From Clostridia bacterium (lineage in GTDB: Bacteria > Bacillota > Clostridia > Lachnospirales > Anaerotignaceae): DNA of 64,000 nucleotides. The position numbers and the translations under genes were made by a program. The notes under the pieces are model-generated. The model saw only the letters and a program-made list of their open reading frames with translations. It ran no database searches and was not told the origin of the DNA. Where the stretch lies: positions 1 through 64,000 of the forward strand of contig RZZU01000005.1 of NCBI GenBank assembly GCA_009929735.1. The letters run 5' to 3'. Shown here piece by piece: positions 33,530-43,023 of this stretch (within the stretch, counting starts at the first letter, position 1; the number at the start of each line of letters is the position of its first letter).

Positions 33530-35236
33530 TTATTTGTTTTCGTTCCAGCTTCCAAGCCTGCGAAATCTTTCATATCTTTTTTCACTAATTTGGGGAGAAC
33601 AACTATATATTTCCTTAAAATCTCCACTTAGCGTTTCCTTCAGTTCGGCACACATTTCCTCAAAACACAAAAAACTTTCGGGAATAATACGCTCTGCCAC
33701 GCCAAACCGTTTCATATCCTCGGCAGTGATACACAAGCATTTTGCCGCCTCTGCCGCCGCCTCCAAGGAAGCCTCTCCCCATAAAATACTGGCACAGCCT
33801 TCGGGTGAAATGACAGAAAATACAGCATTTTCAAGCATATACACTTTGCTCGCAACGGAAAGACCCAATGCGCCGCCGCTGCCGCCCTCTCCGATTACAA
33901 CCGTAATAATTGGCGTCTTCATCGCCATCATTTCCATCAGATTATCCGCAATCGCCTGCCCTTGCCCACGTTCCTCGGCCTCTTCAGCGCAAAAAGCCCC
34001 TGCGGTATCCACCAAGCAAATGATTGGACGGTGAAACTTTTCAGCCTGTTTCATCAAACGCAATGCCTTGCGATACCCTTCGGGCATGGGACTGCCAAAA
34101 TTGCATTGAATTCGCTCATCAAGATTTCTGCCTCTTTCAATTCCAATAAAGGTAACAGGCATTTCTCCCAGCATCCCAATTCCGCCAACAATCGCCTTAT
34201 CATCCGAAAATTTTCTATCCCCATGCAGCTCTATTCTATCGGTAAACATTTTTTCGATATAAGCCCTTGCAGTTGGACGGTTTTGGGCTCTTGCCGCAAT
34301 CACCCTCTCGTAAGGGGACAAACTGCTGACCTTAACCCATTCCGCTTCCTGTTTGAAAACAGCATCCTTCAAAGCATCACTATGCTCTCTCATTTCATGC
34401 TGATGCAGTAATGTGGAAATGACTCTTCTCAATTCTGTTCTAGGCACAATTCCATCCACAAAGCCATGCTCCAGTAAAAATTCTGCTTTCTGAAAATCAT
34501 CAGGCAGTTTTTTCTTGGTTGTCTGCTCAATGACCCTGCGCCCTGCAAAGCCGATGGTCGCATTCGGTTCGGAAAGAATAATATCCCCAAGCATCGCAAA
34601 GCTGGCGGTAACCCCACCCGTGGTCGGGTCAGTCAAAATGGTAATATATAAACCACCACGCTTGCTGTGATAATCTACTGCACCGCTCACCTTTGCCATT
34701 TGCATCAGAGAAAGAATTCCCTCCTGCATTCTTGCCCCACCCGAACAGGTAAAACCAACGACGGGCAATTTTTTCTCCGCCGCATATTCAAACAGCCTTG
34801 CCAGCTTTTCACCGACAACGGAACCCATGCTGCCCATCATAAACTGTGGCTCCATCACAAACAATGCACACTTCTGTCCACGGAAAGCCGCAGTTCCGCA
34901 TAATACAGCTTCTTCCTCGCCCGAGCCCAGTTTGCCGCTTTCCAGCTTTACATCATAGCCGGGAAAATCCAAGGGATCATTGGTGGCAAGTTCTGTAAGC
35001 AATTCATGAAAGCTGCCTTTATCACAAAGTGCCTTTACTCTGGTTCTTGCCCCAATACGGAAATGATGTCCACAGGAGGGGCAAACCATTTTATTTTTAG
35101 CGACAGTCCGCTTCGTTTCGATAGACTTGCAAACGGGACATCGCATTTTTTCCTCTACAACAGGGGTAATTCCCCCTTTTTCCAAATCATTTTTCGATTT
35201 ACGAAATAAACCAACTATATCATGCACGCGAGTCAC
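33530..35236 (-). CDS. accDA: Acetyl-CoA carboxylase carboxyltransferase, fused beta-alpha subunits
   Basis: One 568-residue chain carries both carboxyltransferase halves. Residues 1 to about 285 are AccD, with the zinc ribbon CPVC...CPSC near 33-55 and the CSGGARMQEG crotonase-like motif. From about 300 it is AccA (ARAQNRPTARAYIEKMF, FGSPMPEGYRKALR, EGGSGGALG). The usual N-terminal extension of AccA is shortened. It transfers the carboxyl group from biotin to acetyl-CoA to make malonyl-CoA. Last gene of the operon, overlapping accC by 17 bp. Confidence 0.95.
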   Translation of the reverse strand: MTRVHDIVGLFRKSKNDLEKGGITPVVEEKMRCPVCKSIETKRTVAKNKMVCPSCGHHFRIGARTRVKALCDKGSFHELLTELATNDPLDFPGYDVKLESGKLGSGEEEAVLCGTAAFRGQKCALFVMEPQFMMGSMGSVVGEKLARLFEYAAEKKLPVVGFTCSGGARMQEGILSLMQMAKVSGAVDYHSKRGGLYITILTDPTTGGVTASFAMLGDIILSEPNATIGFAGRRVIEQTTKKKLPDDFQKAEFLLEHGFVDGIVPRTELRRVISTLLHQHEMREHSDALKDAVFKQEAEWVKVSSLSPYERVIAARAQNRPTARAYIEKMFTDRIELHGDRKFSDDKAIVGGIGMLGEMPVTFIGIERGRNLDERIQCNFGSPMPEGYRKALRLMKQAEKFHRPIICLVDTAGAFCAEEAEERGQGQAIADNLMEMMAMKTPIITVVIGEGGSGGALGLSVASKVYMLENAVFSVISPEGCASILWGEASLEAAAEAAKCLCITAEDMKRFGVAERIIPESFLCFEEMCAELKETLSGDFKEIYSCSPQISEKRYERFRRLGSWNENK

Positions 35237-36554
35237 TTCCCTCCGCTAAAATTTGGGGCAGTATCAGCGTATCATATGCCCCCTGCCAAAAGGCTTTGCT
35301 TCGAATCAATTTCAGCTGATCTTCAATATTTGTTTCTACGCCCTCAATGACCATCTCGCATAATGCCGTTTCCATTTTACGAATAGCGTCCTCTCTGGTG
35401 TTGGCAAAAACAATCAATTTCCCCAGCATAGAATCATAATAGGGAACAACCTCGCATTCCTGAACCAAGGCTGTATCAAAATGCACCCTTGCGCCCCCCG
35501 GAATATGGAGAAAGCTGATTTTTCCCGTAGACCTTGCATTGATACGGCATTCTATAGAATTTCCCTTTATTTGTATATCCCCCTGCGTAAAATCCAAAGG
35601 AATCTGGCAGGCAATGCGAATCTGCCATTTTACAATATCAATTCCGCTGGTTTCTTCCGTAATCGGATGCTCCACCTGCAAGCGTGTATTCATTTCGATA
35701 AAATAAAACGCTCCGTTGGGTGCCAATAAAAATTCCACCGTCCCTGCATTGGTGTAATTTGCCGCCTTTGCGGCTTTGATTGCAGACTCCATCATTTTTG
35801 ATCGAATTTCTGCCGTCATTATGGGGCAGGGTGTTTCCTCCAAAACCTTTTGCTTGTTCAGCTGTAGGGAGCAATCTCTTTCACCCAAGCATACCATATT
35901 TCCAAAGTGGTCGGCTAAAATTTGCAGTTCCACATGGCGGACGTGGGTCAAATATTTTTCCAAAAAGACCTCTCCGTTGCCAAAAGCACTTTTTGCTTCT
36001 GCCGATGCCATTAAAAATGCGTTTTCCAATTCTTCCTTGGCATTCACAACACGAATTCCCTTGCCGCCACCCCCGGCGGTTGCCTTCACCAATAAAGGAT
36101 AACCAATTTCTTCTGCCAAGGCTTTGGCTTTGGCAACATCCTTTAAAATTTCCGTTCCAGGAACCACGGGCACGCCAATTTCCTTCATCAGCCTGCGGGC
36201 ATGGTCTTTATCGCCCATGCTTTCCATGACCTGACTTTTCGGCCCGATAAAAACGACACCATTTGCTTCACAAAGAGCCGCAAACTCGGGGTTTTCGGAA
36301 AGAAATCCGTATCCGGGATGAATTGCACCGGCATTGCAAGCCAAAGCGGCACTAATAATGTTCTTTTGATTTAAGTAGCTTTCCGACGCACTCTTTCCGC
36401 CGATGCAAATTCTCTCATCTGCCAAAGCCACAGGCAGAGAATTGCGGTCTGCCTCGGAATAAACAGCCACGGTTTCAATTCCCATTTCTTTGCAGGCACG
36501 AATAATTCGTACTGCGATTTCCCCACGATTTGCCACGAGAATTTTTGTAAACAT
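35220..36554 (-). CDS. accC: Acetyl-CoA carboxylase, biotin carboxylase subunit
   Basis: A 444-residue ATP-grasp enzyme that carboxylates the biotin on AccB using bicarbonate and ATP. Visible: N-terminal VANRGEIAVRIIRACKEMG, the glycine-rich KATAGGGGKGIRVV loop, EKYLTHVRHVELQ, and the FIEMNTRLQVEHPITE signature. It overlaps the start of accDA, which suggests translational coupling. Confidence 0.97.
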   Translation of the reverse strand: MFTKILVANRGEIAVRIIRACKEMGIETVAVYSEADRNSLPVALADERICIGGKSASESYLNQKNIISAALACNAGAIHPGYGFLSENPEFAALCEANGVVFIGPKSQVMESMGDKDHARRLMKEIGVPVVPGTEILKDVAKAKALAEEIGYPLLVKATAGGGGKGIRVVNAKEELENAFLMASAEAKSAFGNGEVFLEKYLTHVRHVELQILADHFGNMVCLGERDCSLQLNKQKVLEETPCPIMTAEIRSKMMESAIKAAKAANYTNAGTVEFLLAPNGAFYFIEMNTRLQVEHPITEETSGIDIVKWQIRIACQIPLDFTQGDIQIKGNSIECRINARSTGKISFLHIPGGARVHFDTALVQECEVVPYYDSMLGKLIVFANTREDAIRKMETALCEMVIEGVETNIEDQLKLIRSKAFWQGAYDTLILPQILAEGSDSRA

Positions 36555-36558
36555 ATCC

Positions 36559-36975
36559 TCAAGTCTCCTTTATCAAGGCAAACGAAAATTCTGCACTCAC
36601 ACACAGCTTTCCGTCTACGAAGCCTTTTCCTTCAGCCCAGTAAAACACACCTTTATTTTTAATCAGTTTGCATTGTGTTTCAATAACATCTCCGGGGCGT
36701 ACGCTGTTTTTAAAGCGCACCTTATCAAGCCCTGTAAAGAAGGGCGTTATCCCTTTATTCTCTTGTGAAAGCAATACGCAAGCGGATTGCCCTAAAATTT
36801 CGCATAAAATGACACCAGGAACCACAGGATTATTGGGAAAATGGCCCTGTAAGAACCATTCGTTTCCTGTAATTGTCTTTTTGCCGTAAGCAACGCCGTC
36901 TTTCAGCTCTGCCTCGTCAATCAAAAGCATTGCATCCCTATGGGGTAAAATCTTCTTAATTTCTTCCTGATTCAT
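36559..36975 (-). CDS. fabZ: 3-hydroxyacyl-ACP dehydratase FabZ
   Basis: A 138-residue hot-dog fold dehydratase. The catalytic His is in GHFPNNPVVPGV and the Glu in the EILGQSA helix. IKKILPHRDAMLLID marks the N-terminus. The start at 36975 uses the AGGAGG inside the last codons of accB, so the genes are tightly coupled. It is the only dehydratase of the cluster. No separate isomerase such as FabM or FabA is visible in this window. Confidence 0.96.
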   Translation of the reverse strand: MNQEEIKKILPHRDAMLLIDEAELKDGVAYGKKTITGNEWFLQGHFPNNPVVPGVILCEILGQSACVLLSQENKGITPFFTGLDKVRFKNSVRPGDVIETQCKLIKNKGVFYWAEGKGFVDGKLCVSAEFSFALIKET

Positions 36976-36976
36976 G

Positions 36977-37429
36977 TCAAGCCTCCTCACGAATGCATAC
37001 CAACACCTGACCAAACTCTACAATCTGCCCGTTATCCACAGGAATTTCAACGACCTCGCCGTCTTTCTCCGCTTCAATGGTATTGAACATCTTCATGGAT
37101 TCTACAATACATACAGGATCCCCTTTTTTTACTTTATCGCCAACCTTTATATAGGAAGCCGCCCCTGCCTGAGGCCCTAAATAAACAGTGCCCACCAAGG
37201 GAGATTTTTGCTCAAAAGCCACTTCTTTTAGCGGCTCTTTTTCTTCCATGACAATCATCGTTTCTTCCGCAAAAATCTCTGTTTCCTTCGATGCTTCCTG
37301 CAAAACAACCTTGCCGCCGCCAGCCTCCAGAACCAGACGAACGTCGCCCTCGGTTAAATCCAGCTTTGTCAGTTGATTTTGTTTCAATATTTTAGCTAAT
37401 TCAGCAATTTTTTTGAGTTCCATATACAT
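36977..37429 (-). CDS. accB: Biotin carboxyl carrier protein AccB
   Basis: A 150-residue carrier of acetyl-CoA carboxylase. The biotinylated lysine is K113 in ESMKM, within a C-terminal lipoyl-like domain. A linker rich in Glu precedes it. The ATG at 37429 overlaps the fabF stop (TGATG). An ATG two codons on (37423) is equally spaced from AAAGGA. Confidence 0.95.
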   Translation of the reverse strand: MYMELKKIAELAKILKQNQLTKLDLTEGDVRLVLEAGGGKVVLQEASKETEIFAEETMIVMEEKEPLKEVAFEQKSPLVGTVYLGPQAGAASYIKVGDKVKKGDPVCIVESMKMFNTIEAEKDGEVVEIPVDNGQIVEFGQVLVCIREEA

Positions 37430-38661
37430 CAGTCCTTTATTTTTTTAAATGCCACACAAGCATTATGTCCACCAAAGCCCAAGGATGTAGAAAGAGCACC
37501 TTCCAACTGTGCTTCTACCGCAACATTAGGGGTATAATTCAAATCGCACAGGGGATCCTGTTCTTTTAAGTTAATGGTAGGCGGCACAATACCATTATTG
37601 ATTGCCAAGATCGCAGCAATTGCTTCTACCGCACCGGCAGCGCCCAGCATATGCCCCGTCATTGACTTGGTAGAGCTGATATGCAGCTGCTTTGCATCCT
37701 CGCCAAAAGCCTTATGAATGGCAAAGGTTTCAACTTTATCATTCATCTGTGTTCCTGTACCATGGGCATTATAATAAATCTGCTGGGGCGCAATACCTTC
37801 TAAGCCTTTCGCCGCATCCCGAATTGCCTTTGAACTGGCTTTTGCCTCAGGCGCAGGCGCTGTCACATGGTGTGCGTCACAGGTGGAGCCATAGCCTACC
37901 ACCTCGGCATAAATTTTTGCGCCTCTTGCCTTGGCGTGCTCATAATCTTCCAAAATTAAGGTTGCCGCACCTTCACCCATGACAAATCCGCCTCTTCTGC
38001 TATCAAAGGGCAAAGATGCCGCATTTGGGTCATCCGATGGACTTAATGCCATACAACTGCCGAAGCCTGCGACTGTTAAAGGCGCAATGGCACCTTCACT
38101 TCCGCCGCAAATTGCCGCTGTGGCATAGCCATGTAAAATAGCACGATACCCCTCGCCAATTGCCGTCGTTCCCGTTGCACATGCTGTAGATACTGCAACG
38201 CAGGCGCCTTCTGCACCATAGCGAATGGCAATATTGCCCGCCGCAATGTTAATAATCATTTTGGGGATAAATAAAGGAGAAATCTTTTTTGCTCCTTTTT
38301 CCGCCAAAGTTGTTGCACTTTCACAAAAGGTTTCAAAACCCCCAACGCCAGAGCCATAGTATACTGCAAGCTCTTCCTGATCAACTGTTCCTACTAGACC
38401 GCTGTCCTCCATGGCCTGAGATGTAGCAGACAAAGCATAAACACAAAAACGGTCTAATTTCTTTGTTGTCAATTTATCCATATAAAGTGAGGGGTCAAAA
38501 TCCTTCAACTCTGCCGCCATACAAAATTTACTGTCAGAAGCATCATATCTGGAAATGGCTGAAATCCCATTTTTCCCTTCCACTAAGCCTTGCCAAAAGC
38601 TTTCCACTGTATTTCCAATAGGCGTAACTGCCCCTAATCCCGTCACAACAACTCTTCTCAT
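37429..38661 (-). CDS. fabF: 3-oxoacyl-ACP synthase II FabF
   Basis: A 410-residue condensing enzyme for chain elongation. The catalytic triad is visible: Cys in VSTACATG, His in NAHGTGTQMND, His in TGHMLGAAGA. The N-terminus RRVVVTGLGAVTPIG and C-terminal GFGGHNACVAFK are typical. It is the only elongating synthase in the cluster. Confidence 0.97.
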   Translation of the reverse strand: MRRVVVTGLGAVTPIGNTVESFWQGLVEGKNGISAISRYDASDSKFCMAAELKDFDPSLYMDKLTTKKLDRFCVYALSATSQAMEDSGLVGTVDQEELAVYYGSGVGGFETFCESATTLAEKGAKKISPLFIPKMIINIAAGNIAIRYGAEGACVAVSTACATGTTAIGEGYRAILHGYATAAICGGSEGAIAPLTVAGFGSCMALSPSDDPNAASLPFDSRRGGFVMGEGAATLILEDYEHAKARGAKIYAEVVGYGSTCDAHHVTAPAPEAKASSKAIRDAAKGLEGIAPQQIYYNAHGTGTQMNDKVETFAIHKAFGEDAKQLHISSTKSMTGHMLGAAGAVEAIAAILAINNGIVPPTINLKEQDPLCDLNYTPNVAVEAQLEGALSTSLGFGGHNACVAFKKIKD

Positions 38662-38670
38662 ACAAACCTC

Positions 38671-39405
38671 CTACATTGCCATTCCGCCGTCAATACGAAT
38701 TACTTCGCCGGTAATATAATCCGACGCATCCGAAGCAAGGAATAACGCTAATTTTGCAACATCATCTGTCTTACCAAAGCGTTTCATGGGAATTGCATTT
38801 TTTATTTCCTCATTCACCGCAAAGGTTTCCGTCATATCGGTGGCAATAAATCCTGGTGCTATGGCATTACAACAAACACCACGGGATGCCAATTCCTTTG
38901 CTACCGATTTTGTTAAGCCCACCAAGCCTGCCTTTGAAGCAGAATAGTTTGCCTGACCTGCATTTCCAATCAACCCCGAAACAGAACTAATATTAATGAT
39001 TTTCCCGGCTTTTTGCTTTAAAAACAGTGGATAAACCTGCTTAATCATGTAAAAAGAACCTTTTAAGTTGGTATCCACCACTGCATCAAAATCTTCTGCT
39101 TTCATCATAGGAATCAGCTTATCCTTTGTAATTCCAGCATTGTTTACTAAAATTTGTACTCCGCCAAAGTCAGCCACAATTTCCTTTACTACCGCAGCAG
39201 TCTGTGCGGCATCAGCTACATTACACTGATAGCCTTTGGCTTTCACACCCAAATTTTCTAATAAGCTTTGTGTTTCCTCCGCTTTTTGGGTATTTCCTGC
39301 ATATAAAAAAGCAATATCTGCTCCATTTTCCGCGAATAATTTGCAGATAGCCGCACCAATTCCTCTGGAACCGCCTGTCACTACTGCTACTTTTCCTTTG
39401 AGCAT
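38671..39405 (-). CDS. fabG: 3-oxoacyl-ACP reductase FabG
   Basis: A 244-residue short-chain dehydrogenase. It has the NADPH loop TGGSRGIG near residue 10, NNAGITKD, and the catalytic Ser (NISSV) with YSASK, and ends with GEVIRIDGGMAM. Overlaps the end of fabD by 19 bp. Confidence 0.97.
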   Translation of the reverse strand: MLKGKVAVVTGGSRGIGAAICKLFAENGADIAFLYAGNTQKAEETQSLLENLGVKAKGYQCNVADAAQTAAVVKEIVADFGGVQILVNNAGITKDKLIPMMKAEDFDAVVDTNLKGSFYMIKQVYPLFLKQKAGKIINISSVSGLIGNAGQANYSASKAGLVGLTKSVAKELASRGVCCNAIAPGFIATDMTETFAVNEEIKNAIPMKRFGKTDDVAKLALFLASDASDYITGEVIRIDGGMAM

Positions 39406-40316
39406 ATAAAATCCTCCTCTTTCAACTTCTGAACCTCTTCCATAGAAGAAACAGAATATACCTTACTTTCAGGTAAGATACGAGAAATTAATTTTTTTAA
39501 TGTATCGCCTACCCCTACTTCAATAAAGGTGTCAAACCCATCTGCCGCCATCCGCTCAATGCTTTCCTGCCAACGCAGGGCATGATCAATCTGGGGAGCC
39601 ATCCAAGCCCGAACATCTTCTTCATAGGGTTTTGCCATATAATTGGAATAAACAGTTATTTCAGGCTTTTGAATCTGATATTCCTTCAAAACTTGGGCAA
39701 AATCCTTTGCCGCTTCCTTCATAAACGGGGAGTGAAAACCGCCGCCAACTGCGATGGGCAACCCTCTGCCGCCGGCCTCTCTTACTGCTTTTGAGAAAGC
39801 CTCTATTTCCTCTTTTTTCCCTGCAACCACCAACTGCCCTGGGGCATTGTAGTTTACCGGATAAACCTGTTCAAATTTCTTGCAAATCTCTTCAACCTTA
39901 CTGTTTTCCAACTTCATAATCGCAAGCATAGAGCCCGGATTTTTTTCAGCTTCCCTCGCCATAGCCAACCCTCTGTAGCAGGCCAGGCGAAAGCCGTCTA
40001 GCATATCATACGCACCTGCAAATGCCAGCGCAGGAATTTCTCCCAAGGAAAAACCCGCCACACCATCGGGAATAATGCCTTCTTCTTTTAACGCCAAAGC
40101 CGCCGCCAAGTCTGTCAAATACAAACAAGGCTGCGTGTTTTCTGTATGCTTCAGTTCTTCGGCTGTTCCTAAAAAGCACTGATTTAGTGTGTTAGGGCGA
40201 ATTTCCTCCGCCCCATCAAACAAATTTCGGATGCTCTCTTTTGCATCATAAAAGCTTTTGCCCATGCCCGCTTTTTGCGCGCCTTGACCAGAGAAAACAA
40301 ATGCTATTTTACCCAC
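39387..40316 (-). CDS. fabD: Malonyl-CoA:ACP transacylase FabD
   Basis: A 309-residue acyltransferase that loads malonate on ACP. The nucleophile Ser is in GFSLGEIPAL, with FSGQGAQKAGMGK at the start, the QPCLYL motif and a catalytic His in GGGFHSPFM. It overlaps the end of fabK by 13 bp. Confidence 0.96.
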   Translation of the reverse strand: MGKIAFVFSGQGAQKAGMGKSFYDAKESIRNLFDGAEEIRPNTLNQCFLGTAEELKHTENTQPCLYLTDLAAALALKEEGIIPDGVAGFSLGEIPALAFAGAYDMLDGFRLACYRGLAMAREAEKNPGSMLAIMKLENSKVEEICKKFEQVYPVNYNAPGQLVVAGKKEEIEAFSKAVREAGGRGLPIAVGGGFHSPFMKEAAKDFAQVLKEYQIQKPEITVYSNYMAKPYEEDVRAWMAPQIDHALRWQESIERMAADGFDTFIEVGVGDTLKKLISRILPESKVYSVSSMEEVQKLKEEDFICSKEK

Positions 40317-41254
40317 TTTGCGCCTCCTTTTAACAAAAGCTCAGCTTCTAATACAATTTCCTTTAAAATTTCAGCAGCAGGCTGTTCTTTTTTCACCATG
40401 CCGGAAATCTGCCCTGCCATGAAGCAGCCCTCTTGGGTGTTCCCCTCCACAGCCGCCTTCCTTAAAGCACCCACGCCCAATTCGGCGACGGTTTCCGCTG
40501 TAGTTTCGGGTGCGTATTCCTTTTTCAAAAACTCACGACTAAAGCTATTTTTCAAGCAACGGCAAGTGTTTCCACCAAATCTTCTGCCCGTTGCTGTAGT
40601 GGAAATATCACTCGCCTTTAAAATCATTTCTTTATAATTGGAATGAACGGAACACTCCTCGGCCAAAAGGAATCTGGTGCCCATTTGCACCCCAACAGCG
40701 CCCAGCATAAATGCCGCCGCAATTCCTCTGCCATCACCAATGCCACCTGCCGCCAATACAGGAATTTTCACTGCATCGCAAACCTGAGGGATTAAGGGCA
40801 TCGTACTCATATCTCCGATATGCCCGCCGGATTCACCGCCTTCGGCAATGACCGCCGTTGCCCCTGCTTTTTCCATCATTTTTGCCGCTGCTACGGATGC
40901 CGCAACAGGAATTACTTTGATTCCTGCTTCCTTCCACATAGGGATAAACCTTGTAGGGATACCGGCGCCTGTTGTTACCACTGGAACCTTTTCCTCCACT
41001 ACAATTTTTGCGACCTCCTCCACATAGGGACTCATCAGCATAATGTTTACGCCAAAGGGCTTATCCGTCAAGCTTCGTGCAATTTTAATTTGCTCACGAA
41101 GATAATCGCCTCCGGCATTCATTGCAGAAATAATGCCTAAGCCGCCGCCATTTGAAACCGCCGCCGCCAGCTTGCCATCAGCAATCCAAGCCATACCGCC
41201 CTGGAAAATGGGATATTCAATTCCTAACATAGAACAGATGGGTGAAAGGATCAT
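40304..41254 (-). CDS. fabK: Enoyl-ACP reductase FabK (FMN)
   Basis: A 316-residue flavoprotein of the nitronate monooxygenase/FabK family. FQGGMAWIADGKLAAAVSNGGGLG at the start, EGGESGGHIG, PVLAAGGIGDG and MGTRFLLAEE are family marks. It makes the last reduction of each elongation cycle and replaces FabI, and its place between acpP and fabD supports FabK over other members. Confidence 0.94.
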   Translation of the reverse strand: MILSPICSMLGIEYPIFQGGMAWIADGKLAAAVSNGGGLGIISAMNAGGDYLREQIKIARSLTDKPFGVNIMLMSPYVEEVAKIVVEEKVPVVTTGAGIPTRFIPMWKEAGIKVIPVAASVAAAKMMEKAGATAVIAEGGESGGHIGDMSTMPLIPQVCDAVKIPVLAAGGIGDGRGIAAAFMLGAVGVQMGTRFLLAEECSVHSNYKEMILKASDISTTATGRRFGGNTCRCLKNSFSREFLKKEYAPETTAETVAELGVGALRKAAVEGNTQEGCFMAGQISGMVKKEQPAAEILKEIVLEAELLLKGGAKWVK

Positions 41255-41271
41255 TCTGTCCCCCTCCTCTC

Positions 41272-41496
41272 TTACTGCAGTTTGCTTTCGATCAGTGTAA
41301 CCAAGTCGCCTACAGCGTTTACCTTGTTATCGCCCAATTCGATTTCTGTGCCAAATTCTTCTTCTACGTTCATGAGCAGTTCCATAACGTCCAAAGAGTC
41401 AATACCCAAAGCTTCAAATTTTGTGTCCATTGTAATTTTGCTTACTTCACATTCCAACTTTTCTGCTAACATTGCTGCAACCTTTTCGAATACCAT
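41272..41496 (-). CDS. acpP: Acyl carrier protein
   Basis: A 74-residue acidic carrier. The phosphopantetheine Ser is S34 in GIDSLDVMEL. AGGAG precedes the ATG. Located between fabH and fabK, it is the ACP of the FASII pathway. Confidence 0.96.
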   Translation of the reverse strand: MVFEKVAAMLAEKLECEVSKITMDTKFEALGIDSLDVMELLMNVEEEFGTEIELGDNKVNAVGDLVTLIESKLQ

Positions 41497-41560
41497 AATT
41501 TTATTCTCCTTTTATATGTTTAATAATGAATAATTTATATATGAAGCCCTTAGGCATTCA

Positions 41561-42514
41561 TTACCATCTTAAAATACAAGTCGCACTTGCCAAACCGCCG
41601 CCAAAAGCAGGCAGCAAAAGCAAATCTCCTTTTTCCAGCATTCCCTGACGGTTCATTTCATCCAATGCAATGGGAATGCTTGCAGAGGAAGTATTGCCAA
41701 AACGTTCAATATTTACATAGAATTTTTCTTTTGGCACCTTCAGCTTCACACTTGCAAAATCTATGATTCGCTTATTTGCCTGATGAGGAACAATGTATTT
41801 TATATCATCCAAAGTTAGCCCCTGTCTTTCCAAAAGGGCATTGCAATCATTACAAATTGCATTTACGGCAAATTTAAAGGTTTCCTGACCTGCCATATGA
41901 ATAAAAGGCTTTTTCTGAGTTCCTTTGTAAAAAGGGGATTTACCAATTGGCTGAGGAATATCCATCACGTCCGAACCACCTTTTACATCAAAGACGGCAT
42001 CAATATAAGAATCCCCTTCACCAAGCACCACCGCTCCAGCGCCATCGGCAAAAATAACACAGGTTCCTCTATCTTCCCAATCAACAATACGGCTTAAGCG
42101 CTCCGCTCCAATCACCAAAACCTTTTTTGCTTTTCCTCTTGCAAAAAAGCCTGCCGCTGTTTCCAACATAAAAACAAAGGCAGAACACGCCGCACTTATA
42201 TCCATTGTCATACAGGAAACTCCCAAAAGGCTTTGAATCATGCAGGAAACTGAAGGAGAAATTGACTCACCACTTACACTGGCAGCCAAAATCAAATCAA
42301 TTTCTTCTTTCTTTACACCACTATTTTCCAAAGCCGCCAGTGCTGCCTTGCATCCCATATCCGCCGCTGTTTCATCCTCGCTGATATGTCTTTGCTTTAC
42401 GCCCACTCTTTGCATAATCCATTCATCATTTGTATCAACAAATTTTGAAATATCTTCATTGGTCACAATTTTAGGGGGTACGTACATCCCCGTTCCAAGC
42501 ACATTAAAACTCAT
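41561..42514 (-). CDS. fabH: 3-oxoacyl-ACP synthase III FabH
   Basis: A 317-residue initiating synthase. Cys in ISAACSAFVF, His in IVPHQANKRI, Asn in GNTSSASIP. First gene of the fab-acc operon. In the 200 bp upstream the word TTAGTG occurs twice, about 18 bp apart, near 42539 and 42557 and could be part of an operator. I see no FapR or FabT gene nearby, so control is uncertain. Confidence 0.96.
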   Translation of the reverse strand: MSFNVLGTGMYVPPKIVTNEDISKFVDTNDEWIMQRVGVKQRHISEDETAADMGCKAALAALENSGVKKEEIDLILAASVSGESISPSVSCMIQSLLGVSCMTMDISAACSAFVFMLETAAGFFARGKAKKVLVIGAERLSRIVDWEDRGTCVIFADGAGAVVLGEGDSYIDAVFDVKGGSDVMDIPQPIGKSPFYKGTQKKPFIHMAGQETFKFAVNAICNDCNALLERQGLTLDDIKYIVPHQANKRIIDFASVKLKVPKEKFYVNIERFGNTSSASIPIALDEMNRQGMLEKGDLLLLPAFGGGLASATCILRW

Positions 42515-42714
42515 ATTTTAATCCTCCGAACTGCATTCTTTAGTGTTATGCAAACTTAGTGCCAAAAAAATTAAAAAAGGTTACAAAAAAAAATAAAATA
42601 ATTTCGACCTTTCTTTTCAAAAAATGAAAAGACAAGCTTTAAAGCCTATCTTTCCAAGTTTTTTTCTTTTTATTAAAGATTTCTAATTTTGAAAAATTCT
42701 TCTCTATAATTCTT

Positions 42715-43023
42715 TTATTTTCGTTTAATCCGTAAAATAAGCATGATCAATGCACAGATAGAAGCACTCACATAGGATAACGCCGCAACCAGCATCCATA
42801 GACGGCGAACTCTCATATGCTTTGCCAATTCTCCATAATTTCCAGTGGCAGTAAAATTATAATTCAACGTGGGGGGAGCTGAAAGTCTATACAGCTTATA
42901 ATAATTCCGACAGCTTTTGCATTCTTTTAAATGCGCCTTGACCTCCGCCACACTCGCTTCGCTTGCCACACCATCATGATACAGCGCCACAAGATCCTTT
43001 ACAATATCACAATTCAAACTCAT
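42715..43023 (-). CDS. Anti-sigma factor with zinc-finger domain
   Basis: A 102-residue membrane protein. The N-terminal zinc-binding anti-sigma domain has H-x3-C-x2-C as AHLKECKSC, and one membrane helix follows (LVAALSYVSASICALIMLIL). It overlaps the end of the sigma-factor gene by 17 bp, the classic layout of a cognate sigma/anti-sigma pair. The signal it senses is unknown. The extracytoplasmic part is only a few residues. Confidence 0.88.
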   Translation of the reverse strand: MSLNCDIVKDLVALYHDGVASEASVAEVKAHLKECKSCRNYYKLYRLSAPPTLNYNFTATGNYGELAKHMRVRRLWMLVAALSYVSASICALIMLILRIKRK

